Assembly (NCBI GenBank): GCA_029263395.1
Contig: JAJCXO010000187.1
Location: 82,561 to 146,560 of the forward strand
DNA: 64,000 bases
Reading direction: 5' to 3'
Source of the DNA: Acidobacteriota bacterium
GTDB taxonomy: Bacteria; Acidobacteriota; Thermoanaerobaculia; Multivoradales; J023
Shown here: positions 36,661 through 44,386 of the stretch, one piece after another
Position numbering within the stretch: the stretch's first letter is position 1
Layout: each line of letters starts with the position of its first letter
The notes under the pieces: model-generated
The model's input: only the letters and a program-made list of their open reading frames with translations
The model's database searches: none
Told to the model about the DNA's origin: nothing
Program-made: the position numbers and the translations under genes

Positions 36661-38964
36661 CGGACCTAGGGCCAGGCGGAAGCCCAGGTCGCCGTCGCGG
36701 CTGCCCGGCGCCCAGCGAATGCGGCACGCCGCACGCACGATCCGTGCGTTCGAGTACCACGAGCCGCCACGTCCGACACGGTTCCCACCTTCTCTCACAG
36801 GATCGACCTCGGGACCTTCCTCGTACTCCGCCCATCCGTCTTCGCACCACTCAAAAACGTTGCCCAGCATGTCGTACAGACCCCAGGGGTTCGCCAGCTT
36901 CTGACCCACATCCCGAGTGCCAGCCAACGTATGGGGATGTTGTTTCTCGGGCCAATCCGAAGAGTCGTGGCCGTCTTTCAAGTCGAACTCCACACCACTA
37001 TTGCCGCCATACCAGGCGATGGCGTCGAGATCCGGTGCGTTGCGCTGGCCTAGGATCTCCAAGCTCCCCCGCCAAGTTGCTGCCTTGGTGCCCGCACGGC
37101 AGGCGTACTCCCACTCGGCTTCGCTGGGTAGCCTGGCCTCCAGACCGGGAATCAACGTGTTCGATCGCTCGATGAACCGCTGGCAGTCCTCCCAACTCAC
37201 CCGCTCTACAGGACGATGTGGCGAACGGAAACGACTCGGGTTCTCAACCATTACCGCTTCCCACAACGCCTGCGTGCACGGAGTCTTTGCCAGCCAGAAA
37301 CCTTGCGTGAGCGTGACTTGGTGCTGCGGACCTTCTGCGCCCCACCGCCCCGCCTCGGACTCTGGAGTCCCCATCGTGAACTTACCTGGTGGGATCCACC
37401 GCAGGCGCTGCTCCACACCACCTACTTCAAAGCTTGCCCACTCGCCGTAGCTGTCTTGGCCTGATCGGCTCGGCCAGCTCACCACCGCGGCTTCTTGATG
37501 GACAGTAGGCGGTACTGGATCTGGCACTGGCTGGATCTCTGTCGGCTCTGGAGCGTGCTTCAGCGCCTTGCAGAAATCCAACACTGAGCCAAACCGCTCC
37601 GAAGCCTCCAACGCGGTCGCCCGACGCAGCGCTTCTTTCACACCTTCGGGAACCTCGAGGCCAGCGAAGAACGACTCCGCATCGCGCAGATACGTCGCGG
37701 GGATCTCCTCACCGTGCAGCACAAACGCCGCCGTCATCGCCAACGAATAAACATCCGCGGCGGCGTCCGCAAGCTCCGCAGACATCATCGCCTCTGGCGC
37801 CATATAGAGCACCGTGCCGAGCATGCTGCCAGTTCGCGTGCCGGCCGTCGTGTCCAGGGCTCGCACCAGGTCAAAGTCGGTCAGCTTCGCTTTGCCGTCC
37901 GTGGTCAGCAGGATGTTGGCGGGCTTGACGTCGCGATGGATCACACCGCAACGGTGAGCGAGGTCCAGCGCTTCGGCGACTTCATCTAGCAGGGCCAGCC
38001 CCTCGACGCCGCTGACTTCCCCTGTTCTCACCGCCTGACGAAGATCGCCGCCTTGCACGTACTCCATCACGAAGTAGTGCGTGCCCTCGTCCTGACCCTT
38101 GGGATCGATCACCCGCACGATCGCTTGATGCTGGAGCTCCCCCATCTTGCGGGCGCCACGGAAGAATCGATCGCGACGGGTTTTGTCTTGAGCGTATTGC
38201 GCGTGCAGCACTTTCACCGCCACTAACCCGCGAGTCTGACGGTCGTAGGCTTTGAACACCTTGGAGAAGCCACCGCTGCCCAAGACGTCCAGCAAGCGGT
38301 AGCGGCCTTCAGCGAGAAAGTCGCCGGGCTTGAGCTGCCCTTCGATCCGTAGCCGGCGCTTCAAGTCCAGAATCGTCTCCAGCGACTCCGTGGCGTCACC
38401 GCCGGTGCTCACCAGCTCTTCGTGACGCTGATAGGCCGCGTCCAGGGCCTCGGCAAGCTCCTTCGAAGGCGCGTCTGGGTAGCTAGGGGCAGGACCCTGA
38501 TCGGGCTGCTGCAACACTGGCGCTTCGGCCAGTTGCAGAATCTCCGTAACGATTGCCGACCAGGCTTCCTCCCGCGCATTGCCACGGAGAGACATCAACG
38601 GCCGAGCATCCGTTGGACGCATCTGCATCGACAACCACGGGATCTTGGCCCAGGCGCAGCTTTTCAACAGCACCGGCACGATCGTCAACCCGTCTTGCTC
38701 ACGACGCCGCAGCAGTCGTGGCACTTCTTCTTTCAAAATGAAGTCCGACGCCAGAAAATCCGCCGAGATCAACAACACCGCCACGTTAGCGGTTGCAATC
38801 GCCTTTTCGATCTCGGCATACCAGTCATCACCCGCGTTTAGCTGGCGGTCTTCCCACACCGCCAGCCGGCCACGCAGGACACTGAGATGTGTCGCCAGGC
38901 GGTCTTTCTGGCGCTCGTCGCGGTGGCTACAACTGACAAAAACGGTTGGCGATTCAGATAACAC
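36643..38964 (-). CDS. TIR - Ser/Thr kinase - FGE/C-type lectin fusion protein
   Basis: The protein has 773 aa from GTG 38964 (GGGAG six bases upstream, as in its paralogs). TIR domain at about 5-150 (SPTVFVSCSHRDERQ, GDDWYAEIEKAIATANVAVL). Kinase at about 220-480: P-loop LGSGGFSKVF (228 on), VAVKVL (K251), HRDVKPANILL (343 on), but DFD (363) in place of DFG. FGE-sulfatase module at about 530-770: WIPPGKFTMGTPESE, LPSEAEWEYACRAGT, LYDMLGNVFEWCEDGW and RGGSW, then a variable stretch ending LGFRLA. The Cys pair of true formylglycine enzymes is missing, so the module is probably a ligand-binding lectin fold. I infer an intracellular sensor with two signalling outputs. Confidence 0.85.
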   Translation of the reverse strand: MLSESPTVFVSCSHRDERQKDRLATHLSVLRGRLAVWEDRQLNAGDDWYAEIEKAIATANVAVLLISADFLASDFILKEEVPRLLRRREQDGLTIVPVLLKSCAWAKIPWLSMQMRPTDARPLMSLRGNAREEAWSAIVTEILQLAEAPVLQQPDQGPAPSYPDAPSKELAEALDAAYQRHEELVSTGGDATESLETILDLKRRLRIEGQLKPGDFLAEGRYRLLDVLGSGGFSKVFKAYDRQTRGLVAVKVLHAQYAQDKTRRDRFFRGARKMGELQHQAIVRVIDPKGQDEGTHYFVMEYVQGGDLRQAVRTGEVSGVEGLALLDEVAEALDLAHRCGVIHRDVKPANILLTTDGKAKLTDFDLVRALDTTAGTRTGSMLGTVLYMAPEAMMSAELADAAADVYSLAMTAAFVLHGEEIPATYLRDAESFFAGLEVPEGVKEALRRATALEASERFGSVLDFCKALKHAPEPTEIQPVPDPVPPTVHQEAAVVSWPSRSGQDSYGEWASFEVGGVEQRLRWIPPGKFTMGTPESEAGRWGAEGPQHQVTLTQGFWLAKTPCTQALWEAVMVENPSRFRSPHRPVERVSWEDCQRFIERSNTLIPGLEARLPSEAEWEYACRAGTKAATWRGSLEILGQRNAPDLDAIAWYGGNSGVEFDLKDGHDSSDWPEKQHPHTLAGTRDVGQKLANPWGLYDMLGNVFEWCEDGWAEYEEGPEVDPVREGGNRVGRGGSWYSNARIVRAACRIRWAPGSRDGDLGFRLALGPGRGAR

Positions 38965-38980
38965 AGCACACTCCCGGGGC

Positions 38981-38995
38981 GGATTGTACTGAATC
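38981..38995 (-). promoter_or_regulatory. Conserved promoter element of TIR genes (copy A)
   Basis: GATTCAGTACAATCC on the minus strand lies 17-31 bases before the GTG start. The same 15 bases stand at the same place before both other TIR genes (41109-41123 and 43511-43525). TACAAT resembles a -10 box, so this is probably a shared core promoter. Confidence 0.5.
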
Positions 38996-39071
38996 TCTTG
39001 AGGCAAGCGGAGTCAGGTCACACGCTGTCTCACGCCGAACCGTTCTGGGCGGCCGTCAGCTAGGCGTGCCT

Positions 39072-39485
39072 TCAACTGGCCAGCCGGCAGACCAACTGCT
39101 GATCGGGAGCGATGGCCTGCAAGAGCTCGTCTAGCTTCTCGATCGTCGGCACTGCTTTCCCCTGCTCGTAACGAGCATACGCATTGCGAGACTTCTGGTG
39201 CAGTTTCGCAGCAGCTTCCGCCAAAGTGATGCCACGGGTCTCTCGCTGTCGACGGAGCAGGAGCGCTACCAGGACCTTGACGTCGTTGGCACCCAACTCG
39301 AGCTGACCGGCAGCCTGAGGAAAGACGGTCGCCTCGAACCCCTCGGTATCGGCCATCGTTTCGACCAAGTCTTGCATCATCTCGTAGGCGTCCTGCTCAC
39401 TCGTCCCTTGGGTGATGGCATGCAGAGCTGGCACCTCGATCAGCCAGTGGTCATTGTCTTTCCAGACTCGGCCTTCGAATCGCAT
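39072..39485 (-). CDS. hicB: HicB-type antitoxin with C-terminal HTH
   Basis: The protein has 137 aa from ATG 39485 (a GTG directly before it is in frame). The N-terminal HicB fold is MRFEGRVWKDNDHWLIEVPA followed by LHAITQGTSEQDAYEMMQDL. The C-terminal XRE HTH is LAEAAAKLHQKSRNAYARYE with GKAVPTIEKLDELLQAIAP. HicB antitoxins block HicA RNases and repress the operon. It follows the broken hicA gene and precedes the TIR-kinase-FGE gene on the same strand. Confidence 0.85.
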   Translation of the reverse strand: MRFEGRVWKDNDHWLIEVPALHAITQGTSEQDAYEMMQDLVETMADTEGFEATVFPQAAGQLELGANDVKVLVALLLRRQRETRGITLAEAAAKLHQKSRNAYARYEQGKAVPTIEKLDELLQAIAPDQQLVCRLAS

Positions 39486-39488
39486 CAC

Positions 39489-39664
39489 TTACTCCCCGGC
39501 GTGTTTGAGAATGACTTTCGCCAGAATTTCGTTGATGTCGGCGTGTCTCGGGACGTACTCGATCTTGGTCTGTTCGGCATTCGTCCAACATCATGTTTCC
39601 CACCATGGCGAAGACATCGCCAACCAAGCGCACGGAGCTTCTTCTCCAGTCGACGACGCTTCAT
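39489..39664 (-). pseudogene. hicA: hicA toxin gene with one-base deletion
   Basis: From ATG 39664 the frame reads MKRRRLEKKLRALGWRCLRH with GGKHDV, the HicA start including the catalytic His. Near 39587 the frame breaks. Shifting by one base (as if a T were missing in GTTTGG) continues WTNAEQTKIEYVPRHADINE and ILAKVILKHAGE to a TAA four bases before the hicB start. The double-stranded-RNA-binding-like HicA toxin is thus complete except for this one base. Either it is inactivated, or it is a sequence error. Confidence 0.75.
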
Positions 39665-39864
39665 GGATCAAATGTACACTGATCCGTGTACAAGATCAAC
39701 TCCTCTCGACGATCGCACGAATCTGGCGGCACCACGACTGGCAGTCCGAAACGTTGGGTAAAGCGCCATAGGGCGTCTGTACCGTCCGAACGGCGTTGAG
39801 TAAAACAACCAAAGCTCGCGGGCGGTCAGGCCCCTGACTAGTTCAGACCTCGGCTCAGACGTCG

Positions 39865-41091
39865 CTACGGTCGTCCCTCCCTGCGCGCTCGCTGAGCCTC
39901 TTCCCGGGCGCTCCGCGCTCCAGACCTACGCGCTCCGCGCCCTGGACCTCGAGATAGGCGGAAGCCCAGGCGGCCGCTGCGGAGGCCAGGATCTCTGCCG
40001 TAGCGGAACGCCGCACGCACGTACCGTGCATGGACGATCCAGGAACCTCCGCGAATAACCCGGAGGGTGCCGCCCAAGGGGCCTTCCGGGTCTGTCTCGG
40101 CATGCTTCGCATACGACCGCTGTCCATCCTGGCACCACTCCCACACATTGCCCAACATGTCGTAGAGCCCCCATGGATTAGCCTGCTTCTGGCCTAACTC
40201 ACGGGTCCCCCTTGCCGTACCTCGGTTGCCGTCGTACCAAGCGATCGCGTCCAAGGCCCCTGACGGCCCAGCGACCGTCTCCAACTCGCCGTTCCAAGTA
40301 GCAGCCTGGGTGCCGGCCCGGCAGGCATATTCCCACTCCGCCTCACTCGGCAACTTCGCCTCCAACCCCGGAAGGAGCTGATTCAACCGCTTCAGGAATT
40401 CCTGGCAGTCGTACCAGCTCACGGTTTCGACCGGGCGTTCCGGCGATTTGTAGCGGCTCGGGTTCTCCCCCATCACCGCCTGCCATAACGCCTGGGTGCA
40501 AGGCATCTCCGCTAGCCAATAGCCCTCCGTCAAGGTGACTTCATGTGCGGGGCCCTCATTCTCTAGCCGTCCTAATTCGGATTCCGGAGACCCCATAGTG
40601 AACTTGCCTGGTGGGATCCACCGGAACCGCTGTTGCACCACGGGTGCTTCGGCCAATTGCAGAATTTCCGTGACAATCGCCGACCAGGCTTCCTCCCGTG
40701 CATTGCCACGGAGAGACATCAACGGTCGAGCATCCGTTGGACGCATCTGCATCGCCGACAACCACGGGATCTTGGCCCAGGCACAGCTTTTCAACAGCAC
40801 CGGCACGATCGTCAGCCCGTCCTGCTCACGACGCCTCAGCAGCCGCGGCACTTCTTCCTCGGAGATGAAGTCCGAGGCCAGAAAATCCGCCGATATCAGC
40901 AACACCGCCACGTTGGCGGTCGCCATCGCCTTTTCGATTTCGGCGTACCAGTCGTCACCCGCGTTCAGCTTGCGATCGTCCCACACCGCCAGCCGGCCAC
41001 GCAGGACACTGAGATGTGTCACCAAGCGGTCTTTATACCGCTCGTCGCGGTGGCTATAGCTGACAAAAACCGTTGGCGATTCAGAAGACAC
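39865..41091 (-). CDS. TIR - FGE/C-type lectin fusion protein
   Basis: This is a 408-aa protein starting at GTG with GGGAGG upstream. The TIR domain (3-150) is almost identical to that of the gene at 36643. It joins directly to the FGE-like module at about 155 (RFRWIPPGKFTMGSPESELG, LPSEAEWEYACRAGTQAATW, LYDMLGNVWEWCQDG), ending RGGSWIVHARYVRAAFRYGR then DPGLRSGRLGFRLS. One base fewer than in copy A removes the stop used there, so this protein runs on for about 20 basic residues (ARSAREEAQRARREGRP). Bacterial TIR domains usually degrade NAD+ or make cyclic signal nucleotides. Confidence 0.85.
   Translation of the reverse strand: MSSESPTVFVSYSHRDERYKDRLVTHLSVLRGRLAVWDDRKLNAGDDWYAEIEKAMATANVAVLLISADFLASDFISEEEVPRLLRRREQDGLTIVPVLLKSCAWAKIPWLSAMQMRPTDARPLMSLRGNAREEAWSAIVTEILQLAEAPVVQQRFRWIPPGKFTMGSPESELGRLENEGPAHEVTLTEGYWLAEMPCTQALWQAVMGENPSRYKSPERPVETVSWYDCQEFLKRLNQLLPGLEAKLPSEAEWEYACRAGTQAATWNGELETVAGPSGALDAIAWYDGNRGTARGTRELGQKQANPWGLYDMLGNVWEWCQDGQRSYAKHAETDPEGPLGGTLRVIRGGSWIVHARYVRAAFRYGRDPGLRSGRLGFRLSRGPGRGARRSGARSAREEAQRARREGRP
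39906..39942. repeat. Hairpin downstream of the FGE variable region (copy B)
   Basis: It has the same stem order as at 36623-36660 (GGGCGC/GCGCCC outside, GCGC/GCGC inside), with one base less in the loop. It and its flank (39857-39950) are nearly identical to 36573-36670. Confidence 0.6.
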
Positions 41092-41108
41092 AGCATCCTC
41101 CCGTGGGC

Positions 41109-41123
41109 GGATTGTACTGAATC
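41109..41123 (-). promoter_or_regulatory. Conserved promoter element of TIR genes (copy B)
   Basis: GATTCAGTACAATCC lies 18 bases before the GTG start of the TIR-FGE gene, identical to the element before the other two TIR genes. Confidence 0.5.
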
Positions 41124-41241
41124 CCTAGCTTGATGGATCTGTGGTCTGCGATCTCAGCGCGTTCGTTCGTCTGCTCTGGTCAGCTCTCGGAGCCAACCAG
41201 CTCACGCCTTGGCTGAATCAGCGGGTGGTAAGATCTGTGCC

Positions 41242-41643
41242 ATGGTCGACTTGGCCCCAGTCATCAAGATCTTGGAATCACTGCCCACTGTGCGGCTAGC
41301 AGTGACGTTCGGATCCACTGCACGTGGTGAGGCTCACCCGCGCAGTGATCTCGATCTGGGCCTACTCCTGACACCCAATACGTTGGCCGCGCGCCAGGAA
41401 GTAGAGGTTGCGGCTGGACGAGCGGCACGGTGCCGGGTCGATATCATTTATCTCGACGAGGCGCCGCCGCTGTTGCGCTTCGAGATTGCCCGCGATGGCG
41501 ACGTACTGGTGGAAAAACAGCCGAGGCTGTGGACAGATTTCAAGAGCAAAGCGATGATCGACTGGTGGGATTGGGGACCCACTGCCCGCAAGATGCATGC
41601 GGTCTACATTCAACGATTGCGCGAACAAGTGACCCATGGTTAG
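41242..41643 (+). CDS. mntA: MntA-type nucleotidyltransferase antitoxin
   Basis: The protein has 133 aa from ATG 41242. The nucleotidyltransferase signature TFGSTARGEAHPRSDLDLGL is complete (GS...SDLDL), with a third acidic residue in CRVDIIYLDEAP. MntA proteins are known to add AMP groups to a Tyr of the HepT toxin and so disarm it. The stop overlaps the start of hepT by eight bases. Confidence 0.85.
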   Translation: MVDLAPVIKILESLPTVRLAVTFGSTARGEAHPRSDLDLGLLLTPNTLAARQEVEVAAGRAARCRVDIIYLDEAPPLLRFEIARDGDVLVEKQPRLWTDFKSKAMIDWWDWGPTARKMHAVYIQRLREQVTHG

Positions 41644-42055
41644 CGTTGACGTCGCGTCGCGCAAGGTCGCCAGCGCGACGGCTCGGCTCACCGATGTCGA
41701 CGACATCCTAGGGACTGGGCACGCAGATTTCTTCACCGACATCAAGCGTCGAGACCTAGCGACGTTTTATCTCTTCCTGGCGATCCAAGATTGCCTCGAC
41801 CTGGCAAGCCACTGGGTGTCTGATGCCGGTTGGCCGCCACCGAGTGACGCTGCCGAGGCTTTCGACTGCCTGGCGGATCATGGAGCGATCGACCGCGAGC
41901 TGGCTACCTCGATGCGGGCCGCGACTGGACTTCGCAACCGTATCGCCCACGGCTATGCATCCGTCAATCACGATCGCCTCTTCAAAGAATACGGCGAGGG
42001 TAGCGGCGCCCTGAAGAAGTTCCTGAATCTGGTTGCTGAGGCGGCAGGCCTTTGA
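41636..42055 (+). CDS. hepT: HepT-type HEPN toxin
   Basis: This is a 139-aa protein. The HEPN RNase motif RNRIAHGY fits R-x4-H-x-Y, including the Tyr that MntA modifies. The rest is helical (LATFYLFLAIQDCLDLASHW). Together with mntA it makes an intact toxin-antitoxin pair lying between two TIR-FGE genes on the opposite strand. Confidence 0.85.
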   Translation: MVSVDVASRKVASATARLTDVDDILGTGHADFFTDIKRRDLATFYLFLAIQDCLDLASHWVSDAGWPPPSDAAEAFDCLADHGAIDRELATSMRAATGLRNRIAHGYASVNHDRLFKEYGEGSGALKKFLNLVAEAAGL

Positions 42056-42105
42056 AACCATCGTGGAGCCCCCGCCGCTGGTTCGAGCGCTCCGCAAGCT
42101 GACCC

Positions 42106-43494
42106 TTACATCGCTCCGCGCTCCGGACCTTGAGACAGGCGGAAACCCAGGAAGATGTAGCGGTAGCTGGCGTCGTACTTATAGCGATAGGCGGCCCGCA
42201 CTTGATCTGCATCCGACAGCCACGAACCTCCCCGAATCGCATACCAAGTACGCTCTGAGGAGCCTTCGGGGTCGGTCGCTGGATCCTCGGTGTACCACCG
42301 TCGACCATCTCGACACCATTCGTCGACATTGCCCAACATATCGTAAAGGCCCCATGGATTTGCGATCTTCTGGGCGACCTCGCGTGACCCTGCTTCGAGG
42401 TGCGGGTGCTGCTTCCCGGGCCAGTTTGAAGAATCAAGACCGAACTCCAAGTCGTACTCGAGGCCACTGTTGCCGCCATACCATGCCAGAGCGTGTAAAC
42501 GTGGTGCATTGTTTTGCCCCAGGATCTCCAGATCACCCTGCCAAGTGGCAGTCGTTGTGCCAGCACGGCAGCTGTATTCCCATTCAGCCTCACTCGGCAA
42601 TCTCAGATCCAGCCCTGCGATACGTTGGTTCAAACGTTTGATGAACCGTTGGCAATCTTCCCAACTCACCCTATCGACGGGTCGTTGTGGACTCAGGAAT
42701 AAGCTCGGATTCTGACCCATCACCGCTTCCCATAGTGCCTGAGTACATGGCGTGTTCGCGAGCCAGAACCCCTGCGTTAGGGACACCTCGTGAACCGGCC
42801 CCTCATCGCCAAATCGGCCATCCTCGGTTTCTGGGGAGCCCATCGTGAAGCTTCCGGGGGCGATCCACTGCATACGCTGCTCTACACCCTCCACTTCGAA
42901 GCTCGCCCACTCCCCATAACTATCCTTCCCCGATCGACTGGCCCAAGATGGCGGCGAGTGCAACTCCCCCGACTCCTGGGCGGTGGCCCGCAGCTGCGTT
43001 GACTCCGAAGCCCCTGGGGGCTTCGACCCAGGCACCGGTCGTGGTTTCTTTTCGGCCAACCGCAAGACTTCCGTCGCGATCGCTGCCAGAGCCTCTTCGC
43101 GCGCATTGCCACGCAAAGCCATCAGCGGCCGCGCGTCTGTCGGGCGCATCTGCATCGCAGACAACCATGAGATCTCAGCCCAGGCACACCCCTTCAACAA
43201 CACCGGAACAATCGTCAAACCTTCCTGCTGACGACGTTTCAGCAGCCGCGGAACCTCTTCCTTTGCGATGAAGTCTGACGCTAAGAAATCCGCCGAGATC
43301 AGCAACACTGCCACGTTGGCGGTCGCTATCGCCTGCTCGATTCCCGCGTACCAGTCGTCGCCAGCTTGCAGCTGGCGATCGTCCCACACCGCCAGCCGGC
43401 CACGCAGGACGCTGAGATGCGTCGCCAAGCGTTCTTTTTGACGCTCGTCGCGATGGCTATAGCTGACGAAGACCGTTGGTGATTCAGATGACAC
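42106..43494 (-). CDS. TIR - FGE/C-type lectin fusion protein, diverged copy
   Basis: The protein has 462 aa from GTG 43494 (start context as in the other two copies). The TIR domain (3-150) is SPTVFVSYSHRDERQ and AGDDWYAGIEQAIATANVAV. A proline-rich linker is followed by the FGE-like module from about 215 (MQWIAPGSFTMGSPETEDGR, LPSEAEWEYSCRAGT, LYDMLGNVDEWCRDG). The C-terminus is RGGSWLSDADQVRAAYRYKY then DASYRYIFLGFRLS. It is more diverged from A and B than they are from each other. It is convergent with hepT. Confidence 0.85.
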   Translation of the reverse strand: MSSESPTVFVSYSHRDERQKERLATHLSVLRGRLAVWDDRQLQAGDDWYAGIEQAIATANVAVLLISADFLASDFIAKEEVPRLLKRRQQEGLTIVPVLLKGCAWAEISWLSAMQMRPTDARPLMALRGNAREEALAAIATEVLRLAEKKPRPVPGSKPPGASESTQLRATAQESGELHSPPSWASRSGKDSYGEWASFEVEGVEQRMQWIAPGSFTMGSPETEDGRFGDEGPVHEVSLTQGFWLANTPCTQALWEAVMGQNPSLFLSPQRPVDRVSWEDCQRFIKRLNQRIAGLDLRLPSEAEWEYSCRAGTTTATWQGDLEILGQNNAPRLHALAWYGGNSGLEYDLEFGLDSSNWPGKQHPHLEAGSREVAQKIANPWGLYDMLGNVDEWCRDGRRWYTEDPATDPEGSSERTWYAIRGGSWLSDADQVRAAYRYKYDASYRYIFLGFRLSQGPERGAM

Positions 43495-43510
43495 AGCACA
43501 CTCCGGGTGC

Positions 43511-43525
43511 GGATTGTACTGAATC
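43511..43525 (-). promoter_or_regulatory. Conserved promoter element of TIR genes (copy C)
   Basis: GATTCAGTACAATCC is identical to the copies before the other TIR genes, again about 17 bases before the GTG. A possible -35 TTGGAT stands 16 bases upstream of TACAAT. Confidence 0.5.
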
Positions 43526-43568
43526 CTTCGCTTGATCCAACCGCGGCTCGTTCGATGAGGAATCGACG

Positions 43569-43667
43569 ATGTCCGATGAGACCGAGCCAGCGTCCGAAGG
43601 TGTTGCCCCCGAGGGGACACCCGAGGTGTCGCCGGTCGAGGTCTCTGAGGTGCCGTTGAGCCCGTAG
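43569..43667 (+). pseudogene. Acidic peptide, possible remnant of a gene like 22441-23310
   Basis: A 32-residue frame MSDETEPASEGVAPEGTPEV followed by SPVEVSEVPLSP resembles the acidic tail of the protein at 22441-23310 in composition only. It is followed by a hairpin and flank very like the terminator of that gene, which suggests a 3' remnant of a related gene. Confidence 0.35.
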
Positions 43668-43694
43668 AGGTTGCTCGAGTTGTTTTCCCTTGCG

Positions 43695-43724
43695 AGCAGC
43701 GGCGCGTTGCGTCGCGGCCTCTTT
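43695..43724 (+). terminator. Terminator-like hairpin related to 23333-23363
   Basis: GCGAGCAGCGGCGCGTTGCG and TCGCGGCCTCTTTT match GCGAGCCGCGGCGCTTTGCG and TCGCGGCTTTTTTT at 23331 on, with few changes. The stem is weaker here. Confidence 0.5.
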
Positions 43725-43767
43725 TAACTCCGCAAATCCAGGTCGGATATCTCGATGGGCTGCTTCA

Positions 43768-44076
43768 TTAACTGTTTCGATTCTCATAGAAGTCCACTAT
43801 TGACCCCTCAATCGCACGCTCTCCCAACTCAATAATCACAGCGTTTCCGTCGTGGTGAAACACGCCAAACACCCACTCCGCTGCTACGACAAGAAACGGA
43901 AGTTCGCCGGATGGAATCGTATCGCGATGCTGGATATACGCGAATCCTGCCTTTGCCGCCGTGTCCATGCGATATTCGCTTATCGCAATTTCGCCGTGCT
44001 TATCCAGAGGAAACGCGATACAGGCTTTCCTTAGCGAATGTTGAATGTCGGCGTCTATGTTCCGCTTAATTCTCAT
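43768..44076 (-). CDS. Hypothetical protein
   Basis: The protein has 102 aa with an ATG start but no clear ribosome site. It reads like a folded soluble protein (KACIAFPLDKHGEIAISEYR, LPFLVVAAEWVFGVFHHDGN). Base composition is lower in GC than around it, as for the next gene, which fits recent arrival. I do not recognise a family. Confidence 0.45.
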   Translation of the reverse strand: MRIKRNIDADIQHSLRKACIAFPLDKHGEIAISEYRMDTAAKAGFAYIQHRDTIPSGELPFLVVAAEWVFGVFHHDGNAVIIELGERAIEGSIVDFYENRNS

Positions 44077-44167
44077 GAGCCGGTATCGTTTTATAGCTCA
44101 GTGGTGCCCCCTCAACCAACTTCCAACGAATCTGGCAGCGCGTTGCACCACCGAAGGTAGACAAAGC

Positions 44168-44386
44168 TTATTGTCGAGCCGGAAGCGCCGCCCACTGATG
44201 ACGAAGATATTCGGATCGTTGTTTGGCTAGCTCCAGTTTCAAAGAACGGTAGGACTCGACCGTCTCAGTTCCAACTCCGACCAGGGAACTCGTAAACACC
44301 AAGATTAAGCTTGCGCTGAGCAGTAGCACTAGAAGCGCTTTGCTTGCGCGGTTCACCCAACGAGCTCTAGATACTTTCTTGTTCAT
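44168..44386 (-). CDS. Small single-pass membrane protein
   Basis: The protein has 72 aa, with one hydrophobic segment at about 17-38 (ALLVLLLSASLILVFTSSLV) after a basic N-terminus and a charged C-terminal part. AGGGA lies before the ATG. Function unknown. It lies in the low-GC part of the island. Confidence 0.45.
   Translation of the reverse strand: MNKKVSRARWVNRASKALLVLLLSASLILVFTSSLVGVGTETVESYRSLKLELAKQRSEYLRHQWAALPARQ

Noticed and set aside
42106..43494. Annotating the FGE modules as sulfatase-activating enzymes
   Set aside because: The active-site cysteines expected after RGGSW are not present (V-R-A-A in that place), no sulfatase gene is near, and the ends are hypervariable.
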